Shown here piece after piece: positions 18,797-30,125 of a stretch of 64,000 nt of DNA; positions within the stretch are counted from its first letter, which is position 1; the number at the start of each line of letters is the position of its first letter. The stretch comes from Kurthia senegalensis (GTDB taxonomy: Bacteria > Bacillota > Bacilli > Bacillales_A > Planococcaceae), in the NCBI RefSeq assembly GCF_000285595.1, contig NZ_HE611064.1, positions 575,270 to 639,269 of the forward strand. The letters run 5' to 3'. The notes beneath the pieces were generated by a model that made no database searches, was not told the DNA's origin, and was given only the letters and a program-made list of their open reading frames with translations. A program made the translations under genes and the position numbers.

Positions 18797-18846
18797 AAAC
18801 AGAAAGAGCCGTCATGATTTTAAAGTCATGACGGCCCTTTCTGTTT
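18797..18846. terminator. Bidirectional terminator between the acetyltransferase and ylbL
   Basis: A long imperfect stem (AAACAGAAAGAGCCGTCATGA and its near complement, loop TTTTAAA) separates two convergent genes. Its right arm reaches the ylbL stop codon. Confidence 0.85.
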
Positions 18847-19904
18847 ACGATGCTTTTTTCGCTTTCAATGCCTCTAAGTAATCGAGCGCATCTTCTACAT
18901 TTTTTACCGGAACGATTTTCATATTCGTAATATTATTTTCTTTTGCTGACGCTTTCGCCTCATCATAGTTTGACTGAATATGCGCTTTCGGTGCTAATTT
19001 TTGATATTCTGATACGTCATCGTCTGGTGCGAAGAAAATATCGACACCCGCATCATGTGCTGCGACAACTTTTTTGTCGATTCCGCCAATTCGTCCGACC
19101 GTACCATCCTCATTCATCTCACCTGTACCAGCGATGTTATACCCTTTCGTCAAATCACCTGTCGTCAGTTGATCGATAATTTCAAGCGTAAACATCAAGC
19201 CCGCTGACGGTCCACCGATATCTTCCGAGTGAATCATTACATCTGGTGTCGTTTTAATGGATTTACTGTCATCAAATGCAATACCTAAACCAATTTTTTC
19301 GTTATCTTTTGAAATTTCTCGTAACGTAATTTTTTCGTTAATGTTTTTTATTTCGCTCAATTTGAACGTTAACCGTATCCCCTTTTTTCTTATCTTTCAA
19401 AAAGGCAACGAGTTCATCATGTTTCTGAATTTTTTTACCGTCTAGTGCTGTAATTTCATCGCCCGCTTCTAAAATACCGTCCGATGCTGATTTCATAACA
19501 ACTTGCGTAACGTACACACCTTTGTAATCGACCGTAAATGGTTTTTTCGTTTCTTTAAACGCAACATATTTCGCATTGAATTGTGAATCTGTCATTAAGT
19601 GTAATTGTCGTTCATTGTATTGCTCATTCGTTTCTTGGCCCCCGAGAACTTCCTCTTTCGTTAAAACATCCATGTTCTTCCCAAGTTTTGCCCATACGTA
19701 AGTAAAAGGCGTCGCAATACCCATCGACACAGTCATCATACTTAATTTACCGTCTCCAGGTGCATCCCCATCTTTCACTTCTACGTATTTCGTTAAATCA
19801 TAGGCACTACCAGGTTTCATAACGTAATAGTTCAGTGGATACAACATGCCCGCTGCCATAACAATTAATACGAGTACGAAACTCCAAAATACTTTTTTAT
19901 TCAT
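18845..19904 (-). CDS. ylbL: YlbL, PDZ-Lon (SdrC-type) membrane protease, apparent frameshift
   Basis: One signal-anchor helix (FWSFVLVLIVMAAGMLYPL), a family-specific region, a PDZ domain (VYVTQVVMKSASDGILEAGDEI) and a Lon-type serine-lysine protease domain with IHSEDIGGPSAGLMFTLEII (catalytic serine) and GTVGRIGGIDKKVVAAHDAG (catalytic lysine). The frame breaks at six A (minus strand) at 19344-19349, between the PDZ and the protease. Removing one A joins VQIERNK to NINEKITLRE and gives 352 residues, the normal size. In Bacillus YlbL degrades the division inhibitor YneA after DNA damage together with CtpA. I infer a sequencing error. Confidence 0.9.
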
Positions 19905-19970
19905 CTTCTCGGTTACCTCCTCTACTCGTGTATGAGACGTAAAAAAGAACAGAAAGTTACGTCCAATTGA

Positions 19971-20001
19971 AAAAAAGCCGATTCATTAAGCAATGATCGG
20001 C
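19971..20001 (-). terminator. Terminator after coaD
   Basis: GCCGATCATT, loop GCTTA, AATGAATCGGC then seven T on the minus strand, between coaD and ylbL. Confidence 0.82.
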
Positions 20002-20026
20002 AATAGTGCGTATGATGTACACTTCT

Positions 20027-21077
<1,051 letters not shown>

Positions 21078-21090
21078 CGTTTGATACCTC

Positions 21091-22521
21091 TTATTTTAAC
21101 GCCTCATCAGAAATATTAATGTCGATTCGCTCATCCAACTTTTGAATATCCGCTCCGAATAAACGAATGAGCCAAGCTTCTTCTACATAATATTGACCAT
21201 TCACAACCTCAAAAGGCTGCGATGCGATGTCGTAGCGCTTATTATTAAATACATAAAAAGCAGATGTCATCGGGAAACGGTAGCTTTGTTTAGCATTTTT
21301 CACGTAATACCCATTTTTACCTGTTTTCGCTGTATAACCTAGTGTATCAAATAATGGCGTTGCAGCATATAATACACGCCCATCTTTTAAAATGATTCGC
21401 ATATTTTTTTGTTGAACATCATTCACATAAACTGAGCGCCCATCTTCGAATAATAGCGGTGCTAACCCTTTAGAAGCACCATTCATCGCGAAATAAGACG
21501 TCGTAGCATCAAGTGATTCACTTAATGTTTGATCCAATACGTCGTTCGTCACTTTTTTTCCTTCTAATTTTTGCAATTGCGCTTTCCACGCTTTTAATTG
21601 GCTTTCTGACATGTAATCATACAACGTATTGACCATTGCACGCGTTTTTGTCGCACCGTATACGCTATCATCTAAAATAGAAGCGACGACAGTCGGTAAC
21701 CAATCTGACCCTGAAAATGTATATTTTTGTTTAATGACATTAACTGCCACATATCCTGGTAATTGATTGCTATGAATACTTTTCGCAAACATAATACGCA
21801 CACCATTTTTCGCTTGCTCTGCATGAATGACATCTACATGATTTGGATTGCTATCGATTGCTTTCACGAATGCATCTTGTAATTGTTGCGTCATTTCCCC
21901 GCCACCATAAACCGTTGCACGGTCATTCGTAAATGCTTTTTTTAATGGTGTTTTTTGCCAATACAACTCATAAACAGCGCCCGTTCCTTGGTAATAAGAA
22001 TAATCCGTCAACGCGAGCGATCTCGTTGCGACCCGTGGTAGGCCCGTAAACCATTGGCCACCGATACGTTCCTCATCCGAAATATGCAATTGCGTATGAC
22101 TAACGACACCGTGTTTAAGTGTTAAAAATTTATTCGCAAGCAACGTTCTAGACTGTATACCACCTTTAGCTAGTGGAATGACATATTGTAATTTTTGTGT
22201 CGTAGATGTGCCTTCTTTAAACTGCGTTAACGTTTGATCCATTCGATCACATTTTTCCGTTTTTCCTTTAGCATCTTTTACACATTTCTTATTTTTTATT
22301 TTTTCAGGCCAAGAAATAATCACGTTACTTTCTGGCAAATCGGTAAAGGTTTGCGTCACAATCAATTGATTCCCTCTATGAACAATATCAATGACTTGAT
22401 TGTATTTAAAAGTTTGTTGTTCATTATCTACTTTGTCTGAGAAGACATGGAATTGAAACGTCAGCAAAAGACCATTGATAAAAATCAATAGTGCAAATAC
22501 GATAACAGCTGCTTTTTTCAT
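21091..22521 (-). CDS. Exported or membrane-anchored protein of unknown function
   Basis: 476 residues from the ATG at 22519-22521, which has AGGGGGATT upstream; a longer frame to 22605 is not supported. MKKAAVIVFALLIFINGLLLTFQFHVF is an uncleaved signal anchor or signal peptide without a lipobox. The middle (about 60-330) is unrecognised. It has a CVKDAKGKTEKC cysteine pair and WFTGLPRVATRSLALTDYSYYQGTG. The last 110 residues alternate short beta-like segments (GRSVYVND, RILKDGRVLYAATPLFDTLGYTAKTG, YVKNAKQSYRFP), resembling copper-amine-oxidase-N-type stalk domains. Thirteen bases separate it from rsmD, suggesting cotranscription. Function not assigned. Confidence 0.75.
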   Translation of the reverse strand: MKKAAVIVFALLIFINGLLLTFQFHVFSDKVDNEQQTFKYNQVIDIVHRGNQLIVTQTFTDLPESNVIISWPEKIKNKKCVKDAKGKTEKCDRMDQTLTQFKEGTSTTQKLQYVIPLAKGGIQSRTLLANKFLTLKHGVVSHTQLHISDEERIGGQWFTGLPRVATRSLALTDYSYYQGTGAVYELYWQKTPLKKAFTNDRATVYGGGEMTQQLQDAFVKAIDSNPNHVDVIHAEQAKNGVRIMFAKSIHSNQLPGYVAVNVIKQKYTFSGSDWLPTVVASILDDSVYGATKTRAMVNTLYDYMSESQLKAWKAQLQKLEGKKVTNDVLDQTLSESLDATTSYFAMNGASKGLAPLLFEDGRSVYVNDVQQKNMRIILKDGRVLYAATPLFDTLGYTAKTGKNGYYVKNAKQSYRFPMTSAFYVFNNKRYDIASQPFEVVNGQYYVEEAWLIRLFGADIQKLDERIDINISDEALK

Positions 22522-22575
22522 GTGCGAATCCCCCTGCATCATGGTAGTATTTATAAGAAAGGATGTGTATTTATA

Positions 22576-22965
22576 ATGATTCAACGCTTTATTGAACTCG
22601 GACAAGGATATGGCGATTTATATGAGATGTTAGAAATTATGAACACGAACAAAGATCGCATTCAAAATACATTCGTATTCGTTTCACAAAAAGATGGTAA
22701 ACAAGTCGCTTCTTTTGCCGTAGCATTAAAACCTGTAGGTGAAAGTAAATTCATGCCGATTTACGTTTGTCGTGAAGGAATTCCTTACGACGCTGAGAAA
22801 CCTTCTACACGCTACAATATGTTTAAAGAGGCAATTGAAAATGTGGATAAAACACTCATTACTTTAGAAGTAAAACATTCTTCTGTATATGTCGATGTCA
22901 CATTGTATTATCAATATTTAATTGGTTTATTACGCCTTTATCATTACATTCCAAACTTAGGTTAA
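22576..22965 (+). CDS. Small conserved cytosolic protein of unknown function
   Basis: 129 residues from the ATG at 22576-22578 (MIQRFIELGQGYGDLYEML) with AAGGATG upstream. The frame opens earlier (22522) but that part overlaps the divergent gene's start and is not conserved-looking. Alternating strand/helix pattern: FVFVSQKDGKQVASFAVALKP, FMPIYVCREGIPY and a C-terminal YYQYLIGLLRLYHYIPNLG. It resembles the uncharacterised Bacillales family found beside rsmD/ylbG, sometimes misnamed methylthioribose kinase. No catalytic motif is seen. Confidence 0.75.
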   Translation: MIQRFIELGQGYGDLYEMLEIMNTNKDRIQNTFVFVSQKDGKQVASFAVALKPVGESKFMPIYVCREGIPYDAEKPSTRYNMFKEAIENVDKTLITLEVKHSSVYVDVTLYYQYLIGLLRLYHYIPNLG

Positions 22966-22973
22966 AACAAGTT

Positions 22974-23005
22974 AAGCACTACTATAGTAGTGCTTATTTT
23001 TTATA
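22974..23005 (+). terminator. Terminator, perfect palindrome
   Basis: AAGCACTACTATAGTAGTGCTT at 22974-22995 (22 bases, perfect dyad) followed by ATTTTTTAT on the plus strand. Confidence 0.88.
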
Positions 23006-23067
23006 GACTAAAAAGACTATTTCTCTTTTTATCGGACATAATGAAAGAACTTTCATCATTTTATTGA

Positions 23068-23340
23068 TTAAAGTCCTGCTTTATAGTCGTATTCTTTTGC
23101 TTTATCTGGTTTGGCATTTTCGTACTCCGTTTTCACGAATGGGCGGTACGATGGTAGAACGTTTTTTACAAATGGTAAACGTGACAATTTATTAGACAAC
23201 TCTTCTACGTCATCCATATCGCAATATAAAACGACATACTTCGCACGTCTTGATATGTAGTTTACGTGGCCGTAGCGACGTAATGATTTTGCTTGTTTCA
23301 AATGATGCACGTATACGATTAACCCTTGTCGTTCTCTCAC
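23068..23340 (-). CDS. ylbG: YlbG, DUF2129 (UPF0298) protein
   Basis: 90 residues from a GTG at 23338-23340 that has GAGGGG seven bases upstream; this matches the length of the Bacillus homologue. Longer in-frame starts up to 23457 would run through the divergent promoter region. Motifs: [57 protein letters not shown] and KAKEYDYK. Function unknown; ferredoxin-like small protein family kept next to ylbF and rsmD. Confidence 0.9.
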   Translation of the reverse strand: MRERQGLIVYVHHLKQAKSLRRYGHVNYISRRAKYVVLYCDMDDVEELSNKLSRLPFVKNVLPSYRPFVKTEYENAKPDKAKEYDYKAGL

Positions 23341-23407
23341 AAAAAATCCCCTCATTTCTATATTAAAAGAATACCATAGCATAAAAAAACTCCGCAACCT
23401 TGCGAGG

Positions 23408-23437
23408 CTGACAGAATCGATTACTTTCGAGTATAAT
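23408..23437 (+). promoter_or_regulatory. Promoter for the glycerophosphodiesterase gene
   Basis: CTGACA, 18-base spacer, TATAAT on the plus strand, about 40 bases before the ATG. Confidence 0.6.
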
Positions 23438-23478
23438 AAGAAAGAAAAAGTCTGCAACCTTTAAGGAGGAATTATTTA

Positions 23479-24384
23479 ATGGGCACAAAAACAAAAATCG
23501 CTGTAGCTATCGCTGCAGCTAGTGCAGCTGCATGGGCCGGTACGAAAGCATTTGTTACACCACAAAAACGTGATGAGAAACAAGCGCTTCAATATGATTG
23601 CCCCGTCGTACTTGCACACCGTGGAGGCTCACATTTAGCTCCTGAACAAACGCTAGCAGCTTTCAACAACGCTGCCGATTTAGGTGTTGATGGATTTGAA
23701 CTAGATATCCGTCTAACGAAAGATGAAGAAATTGTTGTTTTCCACGACGAATATATTGATCGTACGAGTGATGGAAGTGGTCGTATCGCTGATATGACAC
23801 TTGAAGAATTACGACAATTTAATTTCGGCCATCAATTCGTTGATTTAGAAGGTAATTTTTCTTATCGAAATAACCCGCAACAAATCGTAACGTTGAAAGA
23901 ACTATTCGAACAATTCCCAACGATGTTCGTCAATATCGATATGAAAGACGCACCGGATACATATGAAGGTGGTCTTATGCCATCTAAATTATGGCACTTG
24001 CTAGAAGAATGCAATGCGAAACAACGCGTCGTCGTAACGAGTTTTTACGACGAGCAAATTGATCGATTTAATTTATATGCTCAAAATGAAATTGCGCTCG
24101 GTGCAGGTAAAGGTGAAGTAACGAAAGCTTACACAGCTTATACGAGCCAATTCAAACATCTGTATAGCCCGAAAGTAGACGTCTTCCAAATTCCTCGTCA
24201 CTTCGGTAGCGTCATCGCGCTAGATACGAAAGGATTCATTCAATTTTTAAACGCTGTCAACGTCCCTGTCATGTACTGGACGCTTGATACAGAAGAAGAA
24301 ATCCGTGAAGTACTCGAACGTGGTGCACGTGGTATCGTTACAGATCGCCCAGACATCGCGATGAATGTTATTAACAACAAATAG
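23479..24384 (+). CDS. Glycerophosphodiester phosphodiesterase family protein
   Basis: 301 residues. The N-terminus has an alanine-rich hydrophobic stretch (IAVAIAAASAAAWAGTKAF), a likely signal anchor. The GDPD TIM-barrel follows with VLAHRGGSHLAPEQTLAAF (catalytic HRG and E), GVDGFELDIRLTKDEEIVVFHD (metal-binding ExD and HD) and NIDMKDAP, ending VMYWTLDTEEEIREVLERGARGIVTDRPD. It hydrolyses glycerophosphodiesters, perhaps from membrane lipid or teichoic acid turnover, at the outer face of the membrane. AAGGAGGAATT is the RBS. Monocistronic, with promoter and terminator. Confidence 0.92.
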   Translation: MGTKTKIAVAIAAASAAAWAGTKAFVTPQKRDEKQALQYDCPVVLAHRGGSHLAPEQTLAAFNNAADLGVDGFELDIRLTKDEEIVVFHDEYIDRTSDGSGRIADMTLEELRQFNFGHQFVDLEGNFSYRNNPQQIVTLKELFEQFPTMFVNIDMKDAPDTYEGGLMPSKLWHLLEECNAKQRVVVTSFYDEQIDRFNLYAQNEIALGAGKGEVTKAYTAYTSQFKHLYSPKVDVFQIPRHFGSVIALDTKGFIQFLNAVNVPVMYWTLDTEEEIREVLERGARGIVTDRPDIAMNVINNK

Positions 24385-24392
24385 ATAAATAC

Positions 24393-24429
24393 AAAAAAGG
24401 AGTTATGAACATTCATAACTCCTTTTTTA
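24393..24429. terminator. Bidirectional terminator between the phosphodiesterase and ylbF
   Basis: AAAAAAGGAGTTATGAA, then its complement with a short loop, between convergent genes; A run left, T run right. Confidence 0.9.
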
Positions 24430-24436
24430 ATGCGTA

Positions 24437-24889
24437 TTAAGCGCTACAAGAACAGCCGCCACCTGAACCGCAACCGCCACCTGTGCTACAGCTAGAAGCT
24501 TGTGCAAAGAAAGGATTGCTTACAGGTACTTTAACTGCTTCCGAAACAGATTTCGCTAAAATTAAGCTCACTTCATCTAATAAATCTTGATAGTGGTTTT
24601 CGGCAAGACGTAATTGACTCACCGCTTCATTCATATCTAATTCACGCTTCATTTGACGAATACCTTTCATGACCGTCTTATAGTCAGGATGGTATTTACC
24701 GAAACGTTGTACTTCTTCATATTGTTCTTTCATACGTGTAAAAGCTGAAATTTGTGCTACTAATGCTTCGTCACTATAAACGATGCTTCGTGCCTTTCGC
24801 AACGCCGCATACGTTTCAGATTGTTTGATTTGATCAGCTAGTTGATCTACATCATCGAGAATTTCTCCCCATTCTGAAGTCATCATCAT
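24437..24889 (-). CDS. ylbF: YlbF (RicF), Y-complex subunit for RNA maturation
   Basis: 150 residues. The all-helical YlbF/YmcA domain covers about residues 5-115 (EILDDVDQLADQIKQSETY, FTRMKEQYEEVQRFGKYH). The C-terminus is a glycine/cysteine tail with four cysteines (SCSTGGGCGSGGGCSCSA). In Bacillus, RicF, RicA (YmcA) and RicT (YaaT) form the Y-complex, which carries [4Fe-4S] clusters through such cysteines and helps RNase Y cleave polycistronic mRNAs. AGGAGG precedes the ATG. It follows ylbC by 15 bases. Confidence 0.93.
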   Translation of the reverse strand: MMMTSEWGEILDDVDQLADQIKQSETYAALRKARSIVYSDEALVAQISAFTRMKEQYEEVQRFGKYHPDYKTVMKGIRQMKRELDMNEAVSQLRLAENHYQDLLDEVSLILAKSVSEAVKVPVSNPFFAQASSCSTGGGCGSGGGCSCSA

Positions 24890-24904
24890 CGCAAAATACC
24901 TCCT

Positions 24905-25941
24905 TTATTCTTTTTCAGCTTCGATAAAGATTTGCGTGTAGTTTTTTCCGAACACACCCGTACCTAAATAGCTGAAATTATCATTCAATAGCGTTTGACG
25001 ATGCTTTTCAGAATTCATTAAACCGTGAATAGCTTCTGGTGCATCCGTATAGTCTTCCGCTGCATTTTCAGATGCAGATTTAAACGGAATTTGCGCATCA
25101 TTCAATCGCTTTTTCAAACTTATTTGTTCTTCATCTTCCGACGTCGTTTTCGCATGAACTTTACTTCGCTCAAGCGCTAGATGATTTAATTCACTCATCG
25201 TTTGTACAGTCGGTAATCCTTTATGTTGGCGGAACACGTTCGTCAATTCAGACAGTTGTTCCGCATTTTCTGCATTAATTTTTTGTTGTGCAAACGACGA
25301 TGGCGTTTTCGGTGTTAATAAATCCCCTACGAAACTCATATCGTACGGTTTCATTTTCACGAGCGTCGGCCCGTCTAAAAATCTAACTGCGTGAAGATCG
25401 CCATCGATGTTATCAAAATAAAGTTGCGCATATACACCATCATACATGACGAGCAAACGAGATTGTAAATCAAGCTCACTTAGCATAAATGTATACGTAC
25501 TATTTTTTATTTTCACATGCACTTCTGTATCTGTAATCGTCGTGCGATACAATTGTTCTAGCGTTTGTCCGATTTCAAAAGGTTTTGCTTCCGCATCGTC
25601 CCCCGCTAAGAAAATTTGTACGACACGATTATTTTCAACACCCGCTAAAATATAGCTTGATTTCTTTTTGTATACCCACCAATCAAAATCATATTCAGAA
25701 GGACCAATGCGTTCTGGTTCTCCTAATTCTTTTTTCAATTGTGCAACATCTTTCCCGATTAAAGTCGAGTACCCTTCTTTCGGTCGTGGCATCGCATCCG
25801 TACTACTATTCGATACCGTTTGTTCTGGAAAAGCCTTACTCGGTGATTTCAGTACATCGTTTTCTTGAACCGACGTATTCGTATAAAAAATACGATTAAT
25901 AAAAGCGCAAACACAAATAAAATTCGATATAATGCTTTCAA
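24905..25941 (-). CDS. ylbC: YlbC-type CAP-domain exported protein, apparent frameshift
   Basis: TTG start at 25939-25941 with GGAGAGGG upstream. The frame encodes a signal anchor (LYRILFVFALLLIVFF) and then stops early; the main frame covers the rest. Adding one T to the six T (minus strand) at 25885-25890 joins IVFF to YTNTSVQEND and gives 345 residues. After the leader comes the CAP-associated N-terminal domain (STLIGKDVAQLKKELGEPERIG, a repeated beta unit). From about residue 225 follows an SCP/CAP domain with FRQHKGLPTVQ, ERSKVHAK and HGLMNSEKHRQTLLNDNFSYLGTGV. In Bacillus YlbC is an uncharacterised CAP protein. It heads a ylbC-ylbF unit. Probable sequencing error. Confidence 0.85.
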
Positions 25942-26025
25942 AATTCCCTCTCCAATATACGTAATACGTTTATTATACATGACAATAAAAAAAATCCAAA
26001 ACGACGGAATCGTTTTGGATTTCCA

Positions 26026-26486
26026 TTATGGATTAAGAATTGCTTTAATAACAGAAGTCGTTTCTCCGCCATGATAAAACACGTAAAGTAATAAATAAAC
26101 CATCGTTCCTGTAATTGCTGTAAAGAACCAAATGATACTCGTAATAGGTCCAATTTTACGATGTTTTTTGTAATTCTCTTTAAAGCCTAACCAAAGCGTC
26201 ACAAGGCCAAAGACCGCCCCTACAGTCGCTAAAGTAATGTGGAATACGAGGAAGATCACATAATATTTTTTCAAATCATCCGGTCCACCGAATGCCGTGT
26301 TCCCAATGAAGATCGTACGTGATGCGTAGATGATGAAAAAATTAAGGCAGAGATAGCACCTGCAATCATCACTTTTTTATGTGCTTCGATTTTTCTTTTA
26401 CTAATTAATACCCAACCAATCGCAATTAGCACAGCGCTAAGCACGATGAAGAATGTACTAATCGTCGGTAAAATAGGTAAACTCAT
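26026..26486 (-). CDS. DUF420 (CtaM/YozB-like) membrane protein, apparent frameshift
   Basis: Two frames give one protein. The first (26486 to about 26342) has helices LPILPTISTFFIVLSAVLIAIGWVLI and HKKVMIAGAISALIF. The second continues with RTIFIGNTAFGGPDDLKKYYV, a third helix region FLVFHITLATVGAVFGLVTLWLG and FYHGGETTSVIK. One extra T in the six T (minus strand) at 26336-26341 joins them into 153 residues with four to five helices. In Staphylococcus CtaM (DUF420) is needed for assembly of the heme-A quinol oxidase. No ctaA, ctaB or oxidase genes are in this window. Confidence 0.85.
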
Positions 26487-26607
26487 GTTCTATACTCCTT
26501 ACGATTTTCCCAAATTGATACGATAAGAAATTTTCTTATCGTTACGCGATGTCTTACTCATTATAACAACTTTCTTTTTAAAAAGAGTGTATAAATCGTG
26601 ACAGAAA

Positions 26608-26652
26608 TAAAAAATAGAAGGGTTACCTGAAAAAGGTTTCCGCTTCTATTTT
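26608..26652 (-). terminator. Terminator after pycA
   Basis: AAAATAGAAGCGGAAACC, loop about seven bases, GGTAACCCTTCTATTTT, then T on the minus strand. Confidence 0.82.
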
Positions 26653-26676
26653 TCATCATTGTTTAGTTAGCATGCA

Positions 26677-29600
26677 TTAGTCTTCTAATTCAATGAGTAA
26701 ATCGCCTGTAGAAATTGCATCCCCCGCAGCGACATAAATTTCTTTCACAATACCGTCTTTCGGTGCTTGAACAGTCGTTTCCATCTTCATCGCTTCTGTG
26801 ATAAGTAAATGCTCACCGCGTTTCACAGGGCTTCCTTTTGAAACAGCCACTTTCAACACTGTCCCTGGCATCGTAGCACCAATTTGGCTTGCATTTACTG
26901 GGTCCGCTTTACGCTTCGCTTCTCCTGTAATTTCAACCGTCATATCTTGCACGGTAATATCACGAGGTTGACCATTTAATTCGAAGTACACTTGGCGTGT
27001 ACCATCATGTTGTGGCTCGCCAATTGCGACTAATTTAATAATTAACGTTTTCCCTTTTTCAATACTCACTTCAATTTCTTCACCTAAACGTAACCCGTGA
27101 AGGAATGTCGGAGTATCAAGTACAGATACGTTCTCAAATTGATCGAATGTTTGCATGTATTGTTCAAATACTTTTGGATAAAGAACATGCGCAAGCGCAT
27201 CTTGCGTCGTCATTAAACGATCGTATTTCGCACAAAGTGCTTCACGTTCTTTTTCAATATCGATATTTTCTAGTAACTCACCTGGACGTACCGTAATTGG
27301 TTGACGGTCTTTCAAAATGACTTTTTGTAAATCTTCTGGGAAGCCGCCATACGGTTGACCTAAATAGCCTTCAAACAATTCAATAACTGAATCTGGGAAA
27401 CTTAGCGTATGTCCACGTTCGATTACCGTTTGCTCGTCTAAATCATTTTGAACCATGAACAGTGCCATATCCCCGACTACTTTTGATGACGGCGTTACTT
27501 TAATAATATCACCGAACATTAAGTTGACGCGTGAGTACATTTTCTTCACTTCTTCCCAACGATCGCCTAGACCTACACCTTTTGCTTGTTGTTGAAGATT
27601 TGAATATTGTCCACCCGGCATTTCATGCACGTAAATTTCTGAATGTGGGCTATTCATGCCACTTTCAAAGTCTTTGTAATATTTACGAATATCTTCCCAG
27701 TAGTATGAAATTTTTTCAACTCCGTCAATATCCATACGTAAATTACGTTCGCTACCTTTCAACGCATAATACAAGCTATTTGCGCTCGGTTGAGACGTCA
27801 ATCCAGACATTGAGCCAACAGCTGTATCAATAATGTCTACACCCGCTTCAATCGCTTTGGCGTATAAGTAAATACCATTACCGCTCGTATCATGTGTATG
27901 AAGATGAATTGGTAAATCCGTTGCTTCTTTTAATTCACTTACTAAACGATATGCTGCATTCGGTTTTAATAAACCTGCCATATCTTTAATCGCAAGAATG
28001 TTCGCACCGGCATTTTCTAATTCTTTTGCCATTTTTTTGTAGTAATCAACTGTATATTTAGAACGAGAGTCGTCTAAAATATCGCCCGTATAGCAAAGTG
28101 TCGCTTCCGCTACTTTTCCTGCATCACGTACAGCATCAATCGCTACTTGCATGCCTGGTAACCAGTTTAAGCTATCGAAAATACGGAATACGTCGATACC
28201 TTCTTTTGCAGATTCTTTCACGAAATCTTTAATAACGCTATCTGGATAGTTTTTGTATCCGACTGCATTCGCGCCGCGTAATAACATTTGGAATAACGTA
28301 TTCGGAATCATTTGACGAAGATAACGCAGACGTTGCCAAGGATCTTCTTTTAAGAAACGATACGCAACATCGAAAGTCGCTCCTCCCCACATTTCTAATG
28401 AGAAGAAATCATTCCCCATAATTTTAGATGTCGCATCGGCAATATTATACATATCATTTGAACGAACGCGTGTTGCAAGCAATGATTGGTGCGCATCACG
28501 CATCGTCGTATCTGTTAATAATACATCGTCTTGCTCTTTAATCCATTTCGCTAATCCTTCTGGACCGCGCTCGTCTAAAATTTGTTTCGTACCGTTCGGA
28601 ATATCTTGATAAATTTTCAAGTCCGGTTTATGTGGTTTCGGATAAATTGGTTTTGTTTTCGATTCAATTCCTGGGAATCCATTTACTGTAACATTCCCAA
28701 TATAACTTAATAATTTCGTACCTCGGTCACGCGGTGTACGGAATTTTAATAATTCTGGATTGGCATCTATAAAGCTCGTATTGAAATCGCCGCTAATAAA
28801 ATCTGTATGGCGTACAACATTTTCCAAGAAAGGAATGTTCGTTTTCACACCACGAATACGGAATTCTTGTAAATTTCGATCCATTTTTTTGCTGCTTCTT
28901 CGAACGTATTTCCCCACGTACATAATTTCACGAGTAAAGAATCGTAATGTGGAGAGATCACAGCACCTTGGAAGCCATTCCCTGCATCTAGACGGACGCC
29001 AAAGCCACCGCTTGAACGATAAACTGTTAGACGCCCCGTATCTGGCATGAAATCATTTGCTGGATCTTCTGTCGTAATACGAGATTGAATGGCAAAACCA
29101 TCTAATTTAATATTTTCTTGTTGTGGAATTTGAATCACTTCATCATGCAATGTATGGCCTGCAGCAATTTTAATTTGCGCATGCACGATATCAATGCCTG
29201 TTACCATTTCCGTAATCGTATGTTCTACTTGGACGCGCGGATTTACTTCGATGAAATAAAATTCGTCGCCTGATACTAAAAATTCAACCGTTCCGGCGTT
29301 GACGTAATTTACATTTTTCATTAATTTCACTGCAGCATCACAAATACGATGGCGTAAATCGTCTGAGAGAGCATTGGATGGTGCGATTTCAACGACTTTT
29401 TGATGTCGACGTTGAATTGAACAATCACGTTCATATAAATGCACTAAATTGCCTTGTGTATCTCCAAGAATTTGTACTTCAATGTGTTTTGGTTTATCAA
29501 CGAATTTTTCAACATACACTTCGTCCGAACCAAAAGCAGCTTTTGCTTCTGATTTTGCACGTTCATATGCTGCTTGCACTTCTTCTGCATTATGTACGAC

Positions 29601-30119
29601 ACGCATACCACGTCCGCCACCGCCTAAAGCGGCTTTAATCATAATTGGATAGCCGTGGCTTGCTCCGAATTGCTCCACTTCTGTAAGCGATTGTACTGGA
29701 CCATCTGTTCCTGGAATAACAGGAATATTAGCTAATATAGCTTGTTCACGAGCTTTTACTTTATCTCCGAACATATCTAAATGTTTCGATTTAGGACCGA
29801 TAAAAATAATGCCTTCTTCTTCACATCGTTCTGAGAAATGTAAATTTTCAGATAAAAAACCATAGCCTGGATGTATAGCATCTGCTCCAGACTCTTTGGC
29901 AATACGTAAAATATCTTCAATATCTAAATAAGCGTCGATTGGCTTTTTACCAGCCCCAACTAGGTAAGCTTCATCTGCTTTATAACGGTGGTATGAACCA
30001 CTATCTTCTCGTGAATAAATCGCTACTGTGTGAATTTTCAATTCTGTACATGCACGGAATACACGAATCGCAATTTCTCCGCGGTTCGCTACTAAAATTT
30101 TGTTGATTGTCATAAACAA
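26677..30119 (-). CDS. pycA: Pyruvate carboxylase, apparent frameshift
   Basis: The N-terminal part (30119 to about 28891) is biotin carboxylase: [56 protein letters not shown]. The rest (about 28884 to 26677) is carboxyltransferase ([16 protein letters not shown], metal-binding [11 protein letters not shown]) plus the allosteric/linker region and biotinyl domain with EAMKMETTV. The two frames meet at seven A (minus strand, 28884-28890); one more A joins FEEAAKKM to [12 protein letters not shown]. The result is 1147 residues, the usual size. It makes oxaloacetate from pyruvate and bicarbonate, feeding the TCA cycle. ftsW lies six bases upstream, a pairing seen across Bacillales. Likely sequencing error. 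Confidence 0.96.
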
Positions 30120-30125
30120 ATCCCC

